DNA from: Hymenobacter telluris
GTDB lineage: Bacteria > Bacteroidota > Bacteroidia > Cytophagales > Hymenobacteraceae
Length of the DNA stretch: 64,000 nt
Direction: 5' to 3'
NCBI RefSeq assembly: GCF_017313265.1
Contig: NZ_JAFLQZ010000003.1
Coordinates: 186,001-250,000 of the forward strand
Made by a program: the position numbers and the translations under genes. This document shows, one piece after another, positions 34,586 to 41,783 of the stretch (its first letter is position 1; every line of letters begins with the position of its first letter). The notes under the pieces are model-generated. The model had not been told where the DNA came from and did no database searches. It worked only from the letters and a program-made list of their open reading frames with translations.

Positions 34586-35380
34586 TTACTTGCTTACCGG
34601 CTGCGACACGGCCGCCCGAATACCATCCCAAAGGGCCAGCCGGGCCTGCATGCAACCAATGGCTACATCCTGGCATTCTTGCCAGCGCTGCGCATCAGTA
34701 CCGCACAGTTCGCGCACCATTTGCTGAGCTAGTGGCGTGTGCACTTCCTCATCCAGCTGAATGTGCCGGTCGAGGTAGTACGTGAACGTGTCAAGCTGGC
34801 TGGGGAAACGCTGGCGCAAATCATTGACGAGGTGGCGGAACATGTCGGGAATCACGTCTTCGCGGCCAAACGTGAAGGCGGCCGCAACAGCATGCGTCTG
34901 ACCGGACTTGATGATGGCAAATGTTTCCAGCACAAACTGCCGCACCGACTGCGGCGCATCAGCTATTTCCAGGGCTCTTTCAATGGTTTCGCCCACGGCC
35001 AAGGCGCCAATTAGGCGGTGCATGGGAGCAGTATCGGCGCCACATTCTTCCATGGCCCGCAAGTACATTTCGAAGTGGCTGGCCGGCTGCCCTTGCTGGT
35101 CCACGTCGGTTTCCTCTTCCAGCACTATTTCGTTGATGAGCCGGCGCGTGGCGGGATTACCCTGTGGCACCCACGGCACCGTCACGCAGGTCAGGTCGCG
35201 CTGCAAGGCTTTCAGGAGCGACATAAAGTCCCACACCGCAAACACGTAGTGCTGCATGAATACCTGCAAATCTTCCAGAGAGTGTAAGGCGCGGTACACA
35301 TCGTGGGCTACCAGCTGTGCCCGCACGGGGGCCAACTGCTCCTGCAAATGCAGAATAGGGTCTTGAACTTGGGTGTGCAT
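34586..35380 (-). CDS. DUF3050 domain protein (heme-oxygenase-like fold)
   Basis: A 264-residue all-helical cytoplasmic protein. It matches DUF3050 in layout: VYRALHSLEDLQVFMQHYVFAVWDFMSLLK near residue 28 (read in parts), EIVLEEETDVD near 87, MHRLIGAL near 120, FTFGREDVIPDMFRHLV near 168 and DRHIQLDEEVHTPLAQQMV near 205. The His and Glu placed in these helices recall heme-oxygenase-like di-iron proteins, but the activity of the family is unknown. It is followed by its own terminator. Confidence 0.82.
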   Translation of the reverse strand: MHTQVQDPILHLQEQLAPVRAQLVAHDVYRALHSLEDLQVFMQHYVFAVWDFMSLLKALQRDLTCVTVPWVPQGNPATRRLINEIVLEEETDVDQQGQPASHFEMYLRAMEECGADTAPMHRLIGALAVGETIERALEIADAPQSVRQFVLETFAIIKSGQTHAVAAAFTFGREDVIPDMFRHLVNDLRQRFPSQLDTFTYYLDRHIQLDEEVHTPLAQQMVRELCGTDAQRWQECQDVAIGCMQARLALWDGIRAAVSQPVSK

Positions 35381-35440
35381 TATAGGAAAAGAATAAGAGC
35401 TGGGTAACGCAGTTGATTACGCTTCCGCTTAGCAACAAAC

Positions 35441-35477
35441 AAAGGGGCCCATTGGCTTGGGCTGCCAATGGGCCTTC
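35441..35477 (-). terminator. Terminator of msrB
   Basis: An 11-base stem (GGCCCATTGGC and its complement) with a seven-base loop, followed on the minus strand by a T-rich run. Confidence 0.85.
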
Positions 35478-35496
35478 AAAGCTACGGACCACCGAA

Positions 35497-36075
35497 TTAC
35501 TTGGCTTTCTCGAACACCATTCCGTCGGAATCCATGCAATACCGCTGACCAGTGGGCTTGGGACCGTCGTTGAAAACGTGGCCGAGGTGGCCGCCGCATT
35601 TGGCGCATACCAGTTCGTCGCGGCTCATGCCCAGGCTGTTGTCGGCAGTTACTTTCAGGCTGTTTTCAGTGGCCGGGGCCCAGAAGCTGGGCCAGCCGGT
35701 ACCCGACTCGAACTTGGTTTCCGAAGAGAACAGCAGGTTGTGGTCGGCGGCGCAGTAGTAGTTGCCTTTCTCGTGGTTGTTGGCATACTTGTTCACGAAG
35801 GGCCGCTCGGTGCCTTGCTCGCGCAGAATGAAGTATTGAGCCGGCGTGAGCTGCTTTTTCCATTCGGCGTCGGTTTTGCGCACCGGAAACTCGTCGGGCT
35901 TGCCCGTTACGGGTTTAGGAGCGGGGTATTTAGCGGCCACGGCCTTCACTGGCGTGGCCCCGTTAGTAGGCGAATCCGACGCATCCATTTTGGCGTCGCG
36001 GTTGCTTTTTTTCTGCGAGCAAGCCGAATTCAAGGTTAGGGCTGACAAGAGCAGAATCAGAAGAGAAGAGCGCAT
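35497..36075 (-). CDS. msrB: Peptide-methionine (R)-S-oxide reductase, lipoprotein form
   Basis: Repairs R-methionine sulfoxide in proteins, here on the envelope side: the signal peptide ends in the lipobox LNSAC (C19). After a linker to about residue 62 comes the MsrB domain. The catalytic C180 is in QRYCMDSDG. The second zinc pair C157xxC160 is present, but the first pair reads CAAD (C108, D111), and the site of the usual resolving Cys, SGxGWPSF, has Thr126. So the metal site is altered and recycling may use another thiol. It is divergent from typA. Confidence 0.92.
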   Translation of the reverse strand: MRSSLLILLLSALTLNSACSQKKSNRDAKMDASDSPTNGATPVKAVAAKYPAPKPVTGKPDEFPVRKTDAEWKKQLTPAQYFILREQGTERPFVNKYANNHEKGNYYCAADHNLLFSSETKFESGTGWPSFWAPATENSLKVTADNSLGMSRDELVCAKCGGHLGHVFNDGPKPTGQRYCMDSDGMVFEKAK

Positions 36076-36236
36076 GTGGTGAAGCAGATAAGAATTTCAG
36101 CAAGCCAAACAGTAGTGTCGGGCTTATGAAGGAACATACGCAACCGGCTATACGTTCGGTTCGTGCCGCAGCGCCTTGGTTTCTGTGTCAGGAAGTTAAC
36201 TTTTCGAGTACACAGGTTTTTGCGGTCGGAATTACT

Positions 36237-36244
36237 TACCTTTG
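36237..36244 (+). promoter_or_regulatory. -7 element of typA
   Basis: TACCTTTG fits TAnnTTTG and lies 19 bases before the typA ATG. A TTTG occurs 14 bases upstream, closer than the usual 19-20. Confidence 0.5.
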
Positions 36245-36263
36245 CACCCGGAAAACCCATTGT

Positions 36264-38072
36264 ATGCAGAACATCCGGAATATCGCAATCATTGCGCACG
36301 TTGACCACGGCAAGACCACGCTCGTGGACAAGATCATTCACGCTTCCAAGCTTTTCGACGACCACCAGCAGTTCGACGACTTGATTTTGGATAACAACGA
36401 CCTGGAGCGCGAGCGGGGCATCACCATCGTCTCGAAAAACGTTTCGGTTCGCTACAAAGACGTAAAAATCAACATCATCGACACCCCTGGTCACGCCGAC
36501 TTCGGGGGTGAAGTGGAGCGCGTACTGAAGATGGCCGACGGCGTATTGCTGCTCGTTGATGCCTTCGAAGGCGCCATGCCCCAGACGCGTTTCGTGTTGG
36601 GCAAAGCCATCGACCTGGGCCTGAAGCCGATTGTGGTGGTAAACAAAGTGGACAAAGAAAACTGCCGCCCCGATGAGGTGCACGAGCAGGTGTTCGACCT
36701 CATGTTCAACCTCGGTGCCAACGAAGACCAGCTGGACTTCGTGACCCTGTACGGCTCTTCGAAGCAGGGCTGGATGAGCACCGACTGGAAAGTGAAAACC
36801 GACAGCATCATCCCGCTGCTCGACGCCGTAGTGGCCTCTATCCCAGCGGCTCCTACCTTGGATGGCACCCCGCAAATGCAGGTTACCTCACTCGACTACT
36901 CGTCGTTTGTGGGCCGGATTGCTATTGGCCGGGTACACCGCGGTACGCTGAAAGAAGGCGCCAACATGAGCTTGGTAAAGCGTGACGGCACGGTTAAGAA
37001 AGTAAAAATCAAAGAGCTGCAAGTATTCGAAGGCTTGGGTCGCACCAAGGTTTCGGAGGTTAGCTCCGGCGAAATCTGCGCCGTAACTGGTATCGAAGGT
37101 TTCGACATCGGAGATACGCTGGCGGATGCCGACAACCCCGAAGGCTTGGCTACCATCAGCATCGACGAGCCGACGATGAACATGCTGTTCACCATCAACA
37201 ACTCGCCGTTCTTCGGTAAGGAAGGCAAGTTTGTAACCTCGCGCCACTTGCGGGACCGTCTCTTCAAGGAAACCGAGAAGAACCTGGCCCTGCGCGTGAA
37301 GGAAACCGACAAGGAAGACACGTTCTTGGTGTACGGCCGCGGTATTCTGCACTTGTCGGTACTGATTGAAACCATGCGCCGCGAAGGATTCGAGTTGCAG
37401 GTTGGTCAGCCCCAGGTTCTCTTCAAAGAAGACGACAATGGCAACCGCCTGGAGCCCGTTGAACACTTGGTAGTAGACGTACCCGAGGAAACCGCCGGTA
37501 AGGTGATTGAACTGGTGACGATGCGCAAAGGCGAGCTGACCATCATGGAGCCGAAAGGCGACTTGCAGCACCTGGAGTTCAACATCCCGGCTCGTGGCCT
37601 GATTGGTCTGCGTAACAACGTACTGACCGCTACGGCTGGTGAGGCCATCATGAACCACCGCTTCTCGGCTTACGAGCCGTACAAAGGTGTAATTCCGGGC
37701 CGTATCTCTGGTTCGCTGATTTCGATGGATACGGGTGCCGGTACGGCCTACACCATCGACAAGATGCAGGACCGTGGCGAGTTCTTCGTGGATCCAGGTG
37801 AGGAAGTGTACGCGGGCCAGGTTATCGGGGAGCACACCCGCCCCAACGACTTGACCATCAACATTCAGAAAGGCAAGAAGCTCACCAACATGCGTGCTTC
37901 GGGCTCGGATGACAACGTGAAAATTGTTCCGAAGCGTCAGTTCTCGCTGGAGGAAGCCATGGAATACATCCAGAAGGATGAGTACCTGGAGGTAACGCCA
38001 AAATCGGTGCGGATGCGCAAGATTCTGCTCGACGAAAACGAGCGTCTGCGCTACGCCAAGAAAGTAGACTAG
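36264..38072 (+). CDS. typA: Ribosome-associated translational GTPase TypA/BipA
   Basis: An elongation-factor-like GTPase that binds 70S ribosomes and supports 50S assembly and stress growth. G1 is AHVDHGKTTL near residue 10, switch I holds ERGITI, G3 is DTPGHADFGGEVERVL and G4 is NKVD. The BipA C-terminal block follows (RGLIGLRNNVLTATAGEA near residue 435). At 602 residues from ATG 36264 it is full length; the frame is open for 46 more codons, but that part overlaps the promoter. Confidence 0.96.
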   Translation: MQNIRNIAIIAHVDHGKTTLVDKIIHASKLFDDHQQFDDLILDNNDLERERGITIVSKNVSVRYKDVKINIIDTPGHADFGGEVERVLKMADGVLLLVDAFEGAMPQTRFVLGKAIDLGLKPIVVVNKVDKENCRPDEVHEQVFDLMFNLGANEDQLDFVTLYGSSKQGWMSTDWKVKTDSIIPLLDAVVASIPAAPTLDGTPQMQVTSLDYSSFVGRIAIGRVHRGTLKEGANMSLVKRDGTVKKVKIKELQVFEGLGRTKVSEVSSGEICAVTGIEGFDIGDTLADADNPEGLATISIDEPTMNMLFTINNSPFFGKEGKFVTSRHLRDRLFKETEKNLALRVKETDKEDTFLVYGRGILHLSVLIETMRREGFELQVGQPQVLFKEDDNGNRLEPVEHLVVDVPEETAGKVIELVTMRKGELTIMEPKGDLQHLEFNIPARGLIGLRNNVLTATAGEAIMNHRFSAYEPYKGVIPGRISGSLISMDTGAGTAYTIDKMQDRGEFFVDPGEEVYAGQVIGEHTRPNDLTINIQKGKKLTNMRASGSDDNVKIVPKRQFSLEEAMEYIQKDEYLEVTPKSVRMRKILLDENERLRYAKKVD

Positions 38073-38092
38073 GTTTTAGAAAGTCATAATAA

Positions 38093-38123
38093 AAAAAGGG
38101 ACGGCCACTGGTCGTCCCTTTTT
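38093..38123 (+). terminator. Terminator of typA
   Basis: An 11-base stem (AAAAAGGGACG and its complement) with a nine-base loop, A-run before and T-run after, 20 bases after the stop. Confidence 0.9.
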
Positions 38124-38198
38124 GTTTGCTAGCAAGAGAGATGTGCACTTCTGTGTGTTGTAGCAGTGGCCGCAACTCATTCTATTCCATTCCATTTC

Positions 38199-38942
38199 AT
38201 GCCAGTCAACTCTGACCTTACCCGTTCTAACTTCCCCCTGATGCGGCAGCGGTGGAGTGAGCTGCTGTTTGCGCACTGGCCGGTAGCGTCGGAACTATTG
38301 AGGCCGTACTTACCGGAACGGCTGGAACTGGACTTGTTCGAGGGGCAGGCGTGGCTAGGTGTGGTACCCTTCACGATGAGCGGTATTCGGCCGCTGGGGC
38401 TGCCCGCTGTGCCGGGCCTGAACCACTTGCACGAGTTGAATGTGCGCACCTATGCTCGGCTGGATGGCGTGCCGGGCGTGTGGTTTCTTTCCCTTGATGC
38501 CACTAATCCAGTAGGCGTTTGGGCGGCCCGCACGTTGTTCCACCTCCCCTATCTGCACGCCCGCATCAGCCTACAGGAAACCAACGGTACGTTTCGGGCC
38601 GTGGCGGAACGTACCCACCGCGGCGCGGCGCCGGCTACGTTTGCGGCCACTTGGACACCAGGCGAATTGCGGCCAGCGGCCCAGCCCGGCTCATTGGCTC
38701 ATTTCCTGACGGAGCGGTATTTTCTGTACACGGCAGGTCCTGATTTGCTACAAGATATACGCGGCACCAACTTATGGCGCGGTCAACTGTACCACGAGCC
38801 CTGGACGTTGCGCGACGCAACACTGAGTGAGTGGGACTCGACCCTGGTGGAGGCACACGGATTGCCAACCCCCATGGGAGCACCGGTGTTGCATGCCGCG
38901 GAACCGCTGGACGTATGGATCAAGGAGCTGCGGCGCGTATAA
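38199..38942 (+). CDS. DUF2071 (YqjF family) protein
   Basis: A 247-residue cytoplasmic protein of the YqjF/DUF2071 family, a beta-rich fold of unknown activity. Conserved blocks are visible: FAHWPVASELLRPYLPERLELD (read in parts) near residue 26, GQAWLGVVPFTMSGIRP near 50, LNVRTYARLDGVPGVWFLSLDA near 80 and LTERYFLYTAG near 170. ATG at 38199 is chosen; an in-frame GTG 11 codons earlier is possible. It ends 5 bases before the convergent end of cydB. Confidence 0.82.
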   Translation: MPVNSDLTRSNFPLMRQRWSELLFAHWPVASELLRPYLPERLELDLFEGQAWLGVVPFTMSGIRPLGLPAVPGLNHLHELNVRTYARLDGVPGVWFLSLDATNPVGVWAARTLFHLPYLHARISLQETNGTFRAVAERTHRGAAPATFAATWTPGELRPAAQPGSLAHFLTERYFLYTAGPDLLQDIRGTNLWRGQLYHEPWTLRDATLSEWDSTLVEAHGLPTPMGAPVLHAAEPLDVWIKELRRV

Positions 38943-38947
38943 ATAAG

Positions 38948-39976
38948 CTAGTGAGCGGCTTCGGCCACTTCTTCGGCTTCGCGCTGGAAACTGTAGTAGA
39001 GGTAATACAGCGCGGGCAGAATGAAAACACTGCCCAGCAGCAGCGCCCAGCCCAGCGCAGTTATAGTAGCTAAAGGAGCCTGGCTGTTCAGCAACGAAAG
39101 ATTGGCACCGTTGCGCACTACTATGAAATCGGGGAAGTGCCAGTAGCCAATAGCCAGCAGTATCATGGTGACTTGGAACCCCGCCAGCAGACGCGGCAGA
39201 ACCGTCCAGCCTCGGCCAACGGCATAAGCTAATACCCCCAACGAAACCGTGGCTAAAGCTACAGCCGTTGAACCTACCGCATTGCCAAAAATCCACTGCC
39301 AGAGCGGTACCCCATCCACGTAGGCCGCTAGAAATACCAGCCCTCCTGCCGCAAAAGCAATGGCCGTCATGGTGCGAGTTTTACGAATAAAATAGCGCTT
39401 ATCGGCCTCCGTTTGGGCTTCTCCGATACTGTAAACGCTGGCCAGATAGCCACACAAGGCCACGGTAAACACGCCTACTGCCACGGCAAACCAGTGCAGC
39501 CAGCTGAACACGTAAGCCGATAAAAAATCGGAGGGCGCCGACTCGATATGCCCTGCCAACACGCTGGCGGCAATAACTCCCAGGAAAAACGGCGTAATGG
39601 CACTGGAAAGCGCGAAAATGCGGTTATACAACTGCTGCATCCGGTCCTTCACCGCGTCGTAGTGCCGGAAAACGAAGGCGGTACCGCGCGCAATGATGCC
39701 CATGAGCATAATCAGCAGCGGAATGTGCAGGTACACCGACATTACGCTGTAGATGCGCGGGAAGCCCACAAACAGAATCACCACGGCAATGATAAGCCAC
39801 ATGTGGTTAGCCTCCCAGATGGGCCCAATGGCGTGCGACATCGTCTGGCGGGCGGCGTTGCGGTTTTTGCTGCGCGTGAATAGCTCCATGATGCCCGCCC
39901 CAAAATCGGCGCCACCGAGCAGCAGATACAGCAAAATAGCTAAGCACAGATAGGTTATGACGACGTATTGCATCAT
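38948..39976 (-). CDS. cydB: Cytochrome bd ubiquinol oxidase subunit II
   Basis: Partner of CydA in the bd-type terminal oxidase, which reduces oxygen with quinol at the inner membrane. The 342 residues form about eight to nine helices, opening YVVITYLCLAILLYLLLGGADFGAG (read in parts) with GADFG near residue 24 and HMWLIIAVVILFVGFPR near 58. It lies 72 bases after cydA. No small CydX gene or cydDC transporter is adjacent. Confidence 0.95.
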   Translation of the reverse strand: MMQYVVITYLCLAILLYLLLGGADFGAGIMELFTRSKNRNAARQTMSHAIGPIWEANHMWLIIAVVILFVGFPRIYSVMSVYLHIPLLIMLMGIIARGTAFVFRHYDAVKDRMQQLYNRIFALSSAITPFFLGVIAASVLAGHIESAPSDFLSAYVFSWLHWFAVAVGVFTVALCGYLASVYSIGEAQTEADKRYFIRKTRTMTAIAFAAGGLVFLAAYVDGVPLWQWIFGNAVGSTAVALATVSLGVLAYAVGRGWTVLPRLLAGFQVTMILLAIGYWHFPDFIVVRNGANLSLLNSQAPLATITALGWALLLGSVFILPALYYLYYSFQREAEEVAEAAH

Positions 39977-40048
39977 GGCAAGAAGGCGTTAGAGTACGCT
40001 GAGGGTAATGCTACAAGCCTGAAAGGCATCACGCAGTGTAAAATGGCG

Positions 40049-41377
40049 CTAAGCGGCCACCAGCTGCGCGGGCCGGTCGTAGAGTTCTGGCACCATCTTG
40101 ATTTGGCGGTACAGCAGAAAAATCACCACCAGACTGAGCGACACGTACACCGCCGAAAACAGATAGAACGAGTAAGCTATGCCGGGCATGGGCGTTACGG
40201 CGTCGGCGGTGCGCATCACGCCGTTGATAATCCAGGGCTGGCGGCCGACTTCGGTTACGGTCCAGCCGGCTTCCACGGCAATAAAACCGGCGGGCGTGGC
40301 AGCCACAAATAGCTTCAAAAGCCAGTTGCTGCGCAACCACTGTTTCTGGCGCCAGATAGCCAGAAAGTAGAGCAGAGACAGCGCCACCATGCCCATGCCC
40401 AGCCCCACCATCAGTTGGAATGCTAAGTGCGGTACCAGCACGGGCGGCTGGTCGGCCACCGGAATTCTATCGAGGCCGGTGACTTCCTGCTCGAAGTTTC
40501 CGTGCGCCAGAAAGCTCAGCATACCAGGGATTTTGATGGCGTAATCCACCTTTTTGCCCTGTTCATCGGGCAAACCGCCCAGCACCAATGAGGCACGTTT
40601 TTCGGTGTGGAAGTGCGCCTCCATAGCTGCTAGCTTGGCTGGCTGGCGGCGGGCAACATCTTTGGCCGAAAAGTCGCCGCTCAGGGGCTGGAGCACGGCC
40701 GCCACGGCCGCAAACAAAGCCGCAATCCGGAAGGCGCGGGTATGAAACTGCACGTTGCGCCGCCGCAGAATCATGAGGGCATGCACGCCAGCCACAGCAA
40801 AACCAGTGGCCGCAAACGCCGCCAGCGACATGTGGATAGCCTGCGACAACCACGCATCGTTGAACATGGCGCGCATGGGGTCGATGTTTACGTAGTTGCC
40901 GTTCACGAAATCGAAGCCGGCAGGGCTGTTCATCCAGGCGTTGGCGGCTACCACCAGAATACCGGAAGCCAAGCCGCTCAGGCCTACTACTACGCCCGTA
41001 AACCAGTGAAACCACGGATGAAACCGCCCCCAGCCGTACAGAAAAAAGCCGAGGGCAATGGCTTCAATAAAGAAAGCGGTGCCTTCCAGCGAGAAGGGCA
41101 TGCCGAAAATCGGGCCGGCGTGCTCCATGAACTTCGGCCACAGCAGGCCCAGCTCAAACGACAGCACCGTGCCCGAAACCGCGCCCGTAGCAAAGAAAAT
41201 GGCGACGCCTTTGCTCCAGGCTTTGGTTAGGTTTTTATAGTTGGAGTCGCCGGTACGGAGCCATTGGAAGTGCGAAACCGCCATGAAAAACGGCATCACC
41301 ATACCAATACACGAAAAGATGATGTGGAAGCCCAGCGACAACGCCATTTGCGAGCGGGCAGCAATAAAATCGTCCAT
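40049..41377 (-). CDS. cydA: Cytochrome bd ubiquinol oxidase subunit I, short Q-loop form
   Basis: Carries hemes b558, b595 and d. Likely heme ligands are the His in SLGFHIIFS (residue 18), the His in QAIHMSLAAFA near residue 186, and the Met in LAFQLMVGLGMG; the acidic pair near 100 lies in LEGTAFFIEAIALG. GRQPW is present near residue 388. At 442 residues the quinol-binding Q-loop is short, unlike the roughly 522-residue E. coli protein. ATG at 41377 (MDDFIAARSQMALSLG) is chosen; the upstream open frame is not family-like. cydB follows. Confidence 0.95.
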   Translation of the reverse strand: MDDFIAARSQMALSLGFHIIFSCIGMVMPFFMAVSHFQWLRTGDSNYKNLTKAWSKGVAIFFATGAVSGTVLSFELGLLWPKFMEHAGPIFGMPFSLEGTAFFIEAIALGFFLYGWGRFHPWFHWFTGVVVGLSGLASGILVVAANAWMNSPAGFDFVNGNYVNIDPMRAMFNDAWLSQAIHMSLAAFAATGFAVAGVHALMILRRRNVQFHTRAFRIAALFAAVAAVLQPLSGDFSAKDVARRQPAKLAAMEAHFHTEKRASLVLGGLPDEQGKKVDYAIKIPGMLSFLAHGNFEQEVTGLDRIPVADQPPVLVPHLAFQLMVGLGMGMVALSLLYFLAIWRQKQWLRSNWLLKLFVAATPAGFIAVEAGWTVTEVGRQPWIINGVMRTADAVTPMPGIAYSFYLFSAVYVSLSLVVIFLLYRQIKMVPELYDRPAQLVAA

Positions 41378-41783
41378 CGTACAGGAGTTTTTAATGCGTG
41401 AACCACCACCCTGCGGCGGTGGCAACAGCCGGCGCCTGCCTTCAGGCACGGCCTACTCTTACAACCTATCGAAGGTAGTACCCAATCAGGTAGCAAGCCG
41501 TGCTTCGGAAGCAATAAAACGGATTAATTGTGCTGGGAGAAGCTTTTTCGGGAGCGGCCAGCGCAATCCGGGCAGTTGTTACGCGTGGCACTTATTGTGC
41601 TTCGCGTAGGCGGCCAGCATCCACTTCGCACTGCGTAGTTGGTGCGTAAGTACCCGCCGCGGTTTTATGCCCTAAATACTATTTCGGAATGAAATTTGAG
41701 CGACGGTATCCCTTTATCTTTGATACGCTACATCCTTCCCCCCAACTACTATAATCTTCTGGCAATCGGCTAGGACAGTTCCA
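41378..41783. other. Intergenic region upstream of cydA and the type B T9SS gene
   Basis: A 406-base divergent spacer. It holds two small hairpins at about 41403-41450 (CCACC/GGTGG and GCCTG/CAGGC) near the cydA side and a -7 element at 41715-41722 for the rightward gene. I found no gene and no clear oxygen-sensor site. Confidence 0.5.
41715..41722 (+). promoter_or_regulatory. -7 element before the type B T9SS gene
   Basis: TATCTTTG fits TAnnTTTG, 61 bases before the ATG. A TTTG at 41695-41698 gives a 16-base spacer, shorter than usual. Confidence 0.45.

Noticed and set aside
36888..37835. A 315-codon minus-strand frame inside typA
   Set aside because: Antisense shadow of an unmistakable TypA; no signature of its own.
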